A stretch of 7,930 nucleotides of DNA from Trebonia sp. (GTDB lineage Bacteria; Actinomycetota; Actinomycetes; Streptosporangiales; Streptosporangiaceae). The position numbers and the translations under genes are program-made. The notes under the pieces were generated by a model. The model had not been told where the DNA came from. It ran no database searches and worked only from the letters and a program-made list of their open reading frames with translations. Location: contig JASHPP010000397.1 in assembly GCA_030038035.1 (NCBI GenBank), forward strand, positions 1 to 7,930. The letters run 5' to 3'. Positions 3,844 through 7,930 of this stretch are shown here, one piece after another; position 1 is the stretch's first letter, and each line of letters starts with the position of its first letter.

Positions 3844-5538
3844 ATGGCAGCGGAGTCCTTCGACGCGATCGTCGTCGGCGGCGGGCACAACGGGCTGGTC
3901 GCGGCGGCCTACCTGGCCAAGACCGGCGCGAGAACGCTGGTGCTCGAGGCCAGGCAGCAAGCCGGCGGCGCCGCGACCACCGAAGCGCCGTGGCCGGACG
4001 CCCCGGACTTCCGGGTCACGCGCCTGTCGTACGTGATGTCGCTGCTCCCGCCGACGATCCTGAACGACCTGCAGCTGGAAAAGCACGGCTACAAGATCTT
4101 CCCGATGGGCCCGTACTACCAGGCCTTCCCGGAGGGCGGGTCGCTCACCCTGTACGAGGAGGACTCCCGGCGCAGCCACGACGAGATCGCCCGCTGGTCG
4201 AACAAGGACGCCGACGCCTACCCGAAGTGGAACGCCTGGCTGGCCGGGCTGGCCGACGTGCTCGGCCCGCTGCTGCTCACCGTCCCGCCCAAGATCGGCT
4301 CGCACAAGCCGCAAGACATCGCCGGCACGCTCAGGCTCGCCTGGCGCCACCGCGGCCTCGACGTGCGGACGATCGCCGACGTCACCAGGCTCATGACGAT
4401 GTCGATCGCCGACCTGCTCGGCGACTGGTTCGAGAGCCCGCAGGTCAAGGGCGCGCTGGCCGTCAACGGGGTGATCGGCACCTGGGCCGGCCCGTACGAG
4501 CCCGGCACCGCCTACGTGATGGCGCACCACTCGATCGGCGACGTGGGCGACGGGCGCCTCGGCAGCTGGGGCTTCCCCGAGGGCGGCATGGGCGCCGTGG
4601 CCGGGGCCATCGGCAGGGCCGCGCAGAGCTTCGGCGCGACCGTCCGCACAAACGCGACAGTGGCCAGGATCCTGCTCGGCAACGGCGGCCGGGCGAAAGG
4701 CGTCGTCCTGGACTCCGGCGAGGAAATCCGCGCGAACACCATCGTCACCTCGCTGCACCCGCGCACCGCGTTCCTCGAGCACGTCGGCAAGCAGCACCTC
4801 CCCGAAGACTTCGCGACAGACATCGAGCGCTGGAAGACGCGGTCCGGCGTCGTGAAGATCAACCTCGCGCTCGCCGAACTCCCCGACTTCACCGCCAACC
4901 CGGGCACCCACCTGCAGGAGCACCACACGGGGTCGGTGGAGATGGCGCCGTCGATGGACTACATCGAGCGCGCGTTCATCGACGCCCGCGAGGGCCGCGC
5001 GGCGCAGCGGCCGTTCTCCGACGGCGTCATCCCGACCGCGTTCGACAAGACGCTGTGCCCCGAGGGCTACCACATCATGTCGCTGTTCACCCAGTGGGTC
5101 CCGCACGAGTGGAGCCGGCAGCCGCAGCGCGACGAGCTGGAGAAGTACGCCGACCGGATGATCGACGTCTACACCGAGGTGGCGCCGAACTTCAAGTCCG
5201 CCATCATCCACCGCGACGTGGTCGGCCCGTACGAGATGGAGCACGACTACGGGCTGGTCGGCGGCAACATCTTCCACGGCGAGCTGAGCCTGGGCCAGAT
5301 GTTCCACGCCAGGCCGGCGGCTGGTTACGCGGACCTGCGCACCCCGCTGCGCGGGCTGTACCAGGCCGGGTCGGCGACGCACGGCGGCGGCGGCGTAACC
5401 GGCATACCGGGCCGCAACGTGGTGCACCAGATCCTCGCCGACGCCAGGGCGGACCGCTGGCGTGCCAGGGTCCGGGCCAGCGTGCCCAGGCGCCGGGACG
5501 GGCGGGATGGGCGGGGCGGGCGGGCCGGGGCGGCATAG
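3844..5538 (+). CDS. FAD-dependent oxidoreductase (phytoene desaturase / PYROXD2-like)
   Basis: A 564-residue flavoprotein. The N-terminal Rossmann motif DAIVVGGGHNGLVAAAYLA (residues 7-25) ends at the acidic residue Glu35 (LVLEAR), which binds the FAD ribose, and GGAATT follows. The C-terminal FAD motif GLYQAGSATHGGGGVTGIPG lies at about 504-523. Both match the amine oxidase/phytoene desaturase superfamily, and the layout resembles PYROXD2-type NAD(P)/FAD oxidoreductases, whose substrates are mostly unknown. No signal peptide is seen, so it is probably cytosolic. ATG 3844 is preferred: GGAAGG lies 10 nt upstream, and the in-frame ATG 3808 sits inside the operator. Expression is likely controlled by the divergent TetR. 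With a PotA-like ATPase in the same regulon, oxidation of an imported amine is a reasonable but unproven guess. The last ~20 residues are a basic Arg/Gly tail encoded by the G-tract run at 5495-5530, probably dispensable. Confidence 0.9.
   Translation: MAAESFDAIVVGGGHNGLVAAAYLAKTGARTLVLEARQQAGGAATTEAPWPDAPDFRVTRLSYVMSLLPPTILNDLQLEKHGYKIFPMGPYYQAFPEGGSLTLYEEDSRRSHDEIARWSNKDADAYPKWNAWLAGLADVLGPLLLTVPPKIGSHKPQDIAGTLRLAWRHRGLDVRTIADVTRLMTMSIADLLGDWFESPQVKGALAVNGVIGTWAGPYEPGTAYVMAHHSIGDVGDGRLGSWGFPEGGMGAVAGAIGRAAQSFGATVRTNATVARILLGNGGRAKGVVLDSGEEIRANTIVTSLHPRTAFLEHVGKQHLPEDFATDIERWKTRSGVVKINLALAELPDFTANPGTHLQEHHTGSVEMAPSMDYIERAFIDAREGRAAQRPFSDGVIPTAFDKTLCPEGYHIMSLFTQWVPHEWSRQPQRDELEKYADRMIDVYTEVAPNFKSAIIHRDVVGPYEMEHDYGLVGGNIFHGELSLGQMFHARPAAGYADLRTPLRGLYQAGSATHGGGGVTGIPGRNVVHQILADARADRWRARVRASVPRRRDGRDGRGGRAGAA
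5495..5530 (+). other. Dense G-quadruplex-forming motif at the oxidoreductase/ASCH gene junction
   Basis: Eight G-tracts of 3-4 occur within 36 nt: 5495-5497, 5500-5502, 5504-5506, 5509-5511, 5513-5516, 5518-5520, 5522-5524 and 5527-5530. All loops are 1-2 nt. This far exceeds the G3N1-7 rule and lies on the coding strand, so both DNA and mRNA could fold. It ends 5 nt before the oxidoreductase stop and 17 nt before the next start codon. Confidence 0.75.
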
Positions 5539-5547
5539 CCTGGCCCG

Positions 5548-5850
5548 ATGGAGTTCAGCAAGGAGCTGCGCGACGACGTGATCTCGGGCGCGATCACTGT
5601 CTCGTTCCGGCTCTGGTCACGGCCCAGGGTGAAGGCGGGCGGCCGCTACCGCGTCGGCGGCGGGCAGATCGAGGTCGACTCCGTCGAGCTGCTGCCGTTC
5701 GCAGCGATCACCGCGGCCGACGTCCGGCGCTCCGGCGAGCCGGACCTCGAGACGCTGCGCCGAAGGGCCGCCCACGCGGGCCCGATCGGCGACGGCACGC
5801 TGCTCTACCGGGTGGAGTTCCACGTGGTGGCCGACCCGCCACGGGGCTGA
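5548..5850 (+). CDS. Small ASCH-domain-like (PUA-like fold) protein
   Basis: A 100-residue protein. The pattern ISGAITVSFRLWSRPRVKAG, GRYRVGGGQIEVDSVELLPF, then AITAADVRRSG, and a final LLYRVEFHVV strand matches actinobacterial ASCH-domain proteins as I recall them: a short beta-barrel with the KxGxxY and IT/DA signatures. ASCH domains resemble PUA domains and are thought to bind RNA, and some cleave it; the role of this one is unknown. High third-position GC supports coding. ATG 5548 is 9 nt after the oxidoreductase stop and has no AGGAGG-like RBS, so it is likely translated by coupling to the upstream gene. The gene ends 13 nt before the convergent STAND regulator. No functional link to the oxidoreductase is evident beyond co-transcription. 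Confidence 0.75.
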   Translation: MEFSKELRDDVISGAITVSFRLWSRPRVKAGGRYRVGGGQIEVDSVELLPFAAITAADVRRSGEPDLETLRRRAAHAGPIGDGTLLYRVEFHVVADPPRG

Positions 5851-5863
5851 CCGTTCCGGGCGG

Positions 5864-7930
5864 TTATCCGGCTGCGCGCAGGTCGTCGAGGCGCGACACG
5901 ACCTGCGCGGCGTCGGGATGCTCCAGGTCATCAAGGACGGCGAGCGCCTGCTGCCAGGCCTCGCGCGCCTGGGCGCGGTCACCGAGGGCCCGGTGCGCAT
6001 CGCCGAGCCTGGTCAGCACGCCGGCTTGCTCCGACCGGTCACTGACCTGAAGCAGCAGGCCGAGGGCGCGCCGGTAGCAGCCGATGGCCTCGTCGTGCTG
6101 ACCCAGGTGGTCCCTGACGTAGCCCGTATAGTCCCAGGTGTGCGCCTCGCCGAGGGCGTTGCCGAGCTCGCGGTGCAGGCCCAGGGCCTGCTGGCAGCAG
6201 CCGAGCGCCGCCTCGTAGTCGCCGAGCGCGGTGGCGTGCCAGCCCAGGTTCGTCAGCGCGTGGGCCTGCCCGGCCTGGTGCCCGATGCTGCGGTAGAGCC
6301 GCAGCCCGAGCTCGGTGTGGCGCCGTGCGGCCGCGTGCTGGCCCTCCTCCCCGTACGCGGTGCCGAGGTAGATGCGGCTGCGCGCCTCCCTGGCCGGGTC
6401 GCCGAGCTGCCGGAACGCCTCGATGGCCTGGGCAGCGTGCGCGCGCCCCTCGTCGTAGCAGCGCAGCCTCAGGCACGCCATGGCCAGGCCGTGGTGGCCG
6501 TGGGCAAGGCCGGCCCGGTCACCGGCGCACGCGGCGGCCGCGAGCGCGGACCGCTGGGTGACCGCCAGGTCGTGCCAGTGCCCCTCGCGATCGAGGAACT
6601 CCGACATCGCCGCGGGCAGCTGCCATGCGTGCGCGGCGAAACCCGCGGCCGTGGCCTTCGCCGCCGCCGCGAGCAGGACCTGGTGCTCGGCGGCGAACCA
6701 GGCCCTGGCCTGGGCCCGGCTGGTCACCCGTTCCGGGGTCGTGCCGGGTGCGGCCGCGCCGAGGACGAGCGGATCCCGCGCCGGGTAGAGCACGGGTAGG
6801 GCCATGTTGGCGGTGATCAGGTAGTGGTCGAGCACCCGGCGGAGCGCCGGGTCGCGTTCGGCGCCGGGGCCGGCGGCGACCGCCAGCTCGCTGGCGTACG
6901 CGCGCAGCAGGTCGTGAAAGCCGTACCGGTCCGGGGCGGACTCGGCAGCCAGGTGGGCCCCGGTGAGCTCGGCCAGCGCGCGGCGCGCCTGCGGTACCCC
7001 GGTGCCGGCCAGGCTCGCCGCTGCCGCCGCCGAGATGTCCGGTCCGTGGTGGACGCCGAGCAGCCGGAACATCCGCGCCGCCGGCTCGCTGAGCTGCCGG
7101 TACGACCAGGACAGCACCTCACGCACGTTGCCGCCGGCGTCCTGCAGGCCCAGTGCGTCCAGCCGGCCCTCGTCGCTGCGCAGCTCGGCGGCGAGCGCGG
7201 ACAGCGAGAAGGACGGACGCGCGGCGGCCCTTGCTGCGGCGACCGAGAGCGCCAGCGGCAGCCCGGCGCAGAGCCCGGCCAGCTCCGTTGCTGCCGCGAG
7301 CTCGGCCATCACCCTCTGCGCTCCGAGCCTGCTGACCAGCAGCTCGCAGGCTTCGGGTTCGGACAGCACATTGAGGAAGACCGGGTGCGCGCCCTCCATG
7401 GCGACCAGGCCGCTCAGCTGGCTGCGGCTGGTGACCAGCACCGCGCAGCCCGTGCCGCCGGGCAGCAGCGGCCGCACCTGGCCGGCGTCCGCGGCGTTGT
7501 CGACCAGCATGAGCATCCGCTTGCCCGCGAGCATGCTGCGGTACAGCGCCGCCTGCGCGTCGGGCGACTCGGGGATCTGCGCCAGCAGGACGCCCATGGC
7601 GCGAAGGAGCCCGCGCAGCGCCTCCGCCGGGGTGACCGGTCTGCCCTCGGGGGCGAAGCCCCGGAGATTGACATACAGCTGCCCGTCCGGGAACTGGTCA
7701 GCGACCCGGTGCGCCCAGTGCACGGCCAGCGTCGTCTTGCCGACCCCGGCCGGGCCGACCAGCACCCAGACCGCGCCGCGGCCGTCGCCGTTCGCCGCGC
7801 GGGTGGCCAGTTCGTCCAGGGCCTTCAGCTCGGCCGTCCGCCCGGCGAAGTGCGGCGGGCTGGCCGGCAGCTGCCGCGGCACCACGGCGGCCCCGCCGTG
7901 CGCCCCGCGCCAGGAGGGGTCCAGCTGGCG
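5864..7930 (-). CDS. AfsR-like STAND regulator: NB-ARC ATPase with TPR repeats (5' end beyond window)
   Basis: The frame is open to the right edge; 688 codons plus the stop are visible. Numbering from GTG 7885: the linker VPRQLPASPPHFAGRTAEL is at 2-20, P-loop GPAGVGKTT at 44-52, Walker B-like LMLVDNA at 125-131, sensor LVTSR at 150-154, GLPLAL at 208-213 and the MHD equivalent FHD at 323-325. From about 400 to the end it is Ala-rich TPR-like helical pairs (for example ALTNLGWHATALGDYEAALG and AIGCYRRALGLLLQ). This is the NB-ARC/TPR half of SARP/AfsR or HTH-type STAND regulators, where ATP binding and TPR sensing control an N-terminal DNA-binding domain. VPRQLP normally sits between that domain and NB-ARC. 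Since no stop precedes GTG 7885 and no clear RBS is seen, the true start is probably outside. A stand-alone protein from GTG 7885 is possible. Its targets are unknown. Confidence 0.88.
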   Translation of the reverse strand, partial: RQLDPSWRGAHGGAAVVPRQLPASPPHFAGRTAELKALDELATRAANGDGRGAVWVLVGPAGVGKTTLAVHWAHRVADQFPDGQLYVNLRGFAPEGRPVTPAEALRGLLRAMGVLLAQIPESPDAQAALYRSMLAGKRMLMLVDNAADAGQVRPLLPGGTGCAVLVTSRSQLSGLVAMEGAHPVFLNVLSEPEACELLVSRLGAQRVMAELAAATELAGLCAGLPLALSVAAARAAARPSFSLSALAAELRSDEGRLDALGLQDAGGNVREVLSWSYRQLSEPAARMFRLLGVHHGPDISAAAAASLAGTGVPQARRALAELTGAHLAAESAPDRYGFHDLLRAYASELAVAAGPGAERDPALRRVLDHYLITANMALPVLYPARDPLVLGAAAPGTTPERVTSRAQARAWFAAEHQVLLAAAAKATAAGFAAHAWQLPAAMSEFLDREGHWHDLAVTQRSALAAAACAGDRAGLAHGHHGLAMACLRLRCYDEGRAHAAQAIEAFRQLGDPAREARSRIYLGTAYGEEGQHAAARRHTELGLRLYRSIGHQAGQAHALTNLGWHATALGDYEAALGCCQQALGLHRELGNALGEAHTWDYTGYVRDHLGQHDEAIGCYRRALGLLLQVSDRSEQAGVLTRLGDAHRALGDRAQAREAWQQALAVLDDLEHPDAAQVVSRLDDLRAAG

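Noticed and set aside
3799..5427. 542-codon minus-strand open frame opposite the FAD oxidoreductase
   Set aside because: Mirror frame of a GC-rich gene. Its product is Arg/Val/Gly/Ala-rich with no family resemblance, while the plus strand shows clear FAD motifs.
5851..5863. Bidirectional terminator in the 13-nt convergent gap
   Set aside because: Only a 4-bp ACCG/CGGT stem could be drawn, with no U-tract on either strand; too weak to annotate.
3990..6050. 686-codon plus-strand frame overlapping the oxidoreductase in another phase
   Set aside because: Product dominated by Arg/Pro/Gly, covers the oxidoreductase, the ASCH-like gene and the end of the STAND gene; typical GC-rich frame artefact.

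Overview
The window is high-GC DNA with strong G/C preference at third codon positions, GTG as well as ATG starts, AGGAGG-type ribosome binding sites, an AfsR/STAND-type regulator and an auxiliary tryptophanyl-tRNA synthetase of the kind known from streptomycetes. All of this points to an actinomycete (Streptomyces, Streptosporangiales or a relative); I cannot name the genus. No mobile element, CRISPR array, rRNA or tRNA gene was seen.

Layout. (1) 1-162, minus: 5' end of a membrane protein resembling DUF998, with a perfect dyad TTGCTA-TC-TAGCAA just upstream of its RBS. (2) 287-1477, minus: a tryptophanyl-tRNA synthetase gene preceded by a complete ribosome-mediated attenuator. It has a 13-codon leader peptide with tandem Trp codons, an intrinsic terminator, and an antiterminator that competes for the terminator's 5' arm. 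The synthetase has non-canonical residues at the sites that correspond to Gln9 and His43 of the Bacillus enzyme, so it looks like the auxiliary, indolmycin-insensitive class. (3) 1478-1830: a gene-free spacer with several dyads. (4) 1831-3706, minus: a probable two-gene unit of a BetI-like TetR regulator followed 16 nt later by a PotA-like ABC transporter ATPase. (5) 3707-3843: divergent promoter region with a perfect GACTGAA-TG-TTCAGTC operator that overlaps promoter elements in both directions. (6) 3844-5850, plus: an FAD-dependent oxidoreductase of the phytoene-desaturase/PYROXD2 type, then after 9 nt a small ASCH-like protein. An exceptionally dense run of G-tracts lies at their junction. 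(7) 5864-7930, minus and convergent: a large NB-ARC/TPR (AfsR-like STAND) regulator that runs off the right edge.

How they may work together. The TetR protein probably represses itself, the co-transcribed ATPase and the divergent oxidoreductase through the shared operator. Together these suggest a ligand-inducible uptake and oxidation module. Polyamines or another amine are plausible substrates, but this is inference, because no permease or binding-protein gene is present here. The synthetase is an independent unit that would be switched on when charged tRNA-Trp is scarce, for example by Trp starvation or by a TrpRS inhibitor. The best-supported and most interesting element is this attenuator-controlled second TrpRS.
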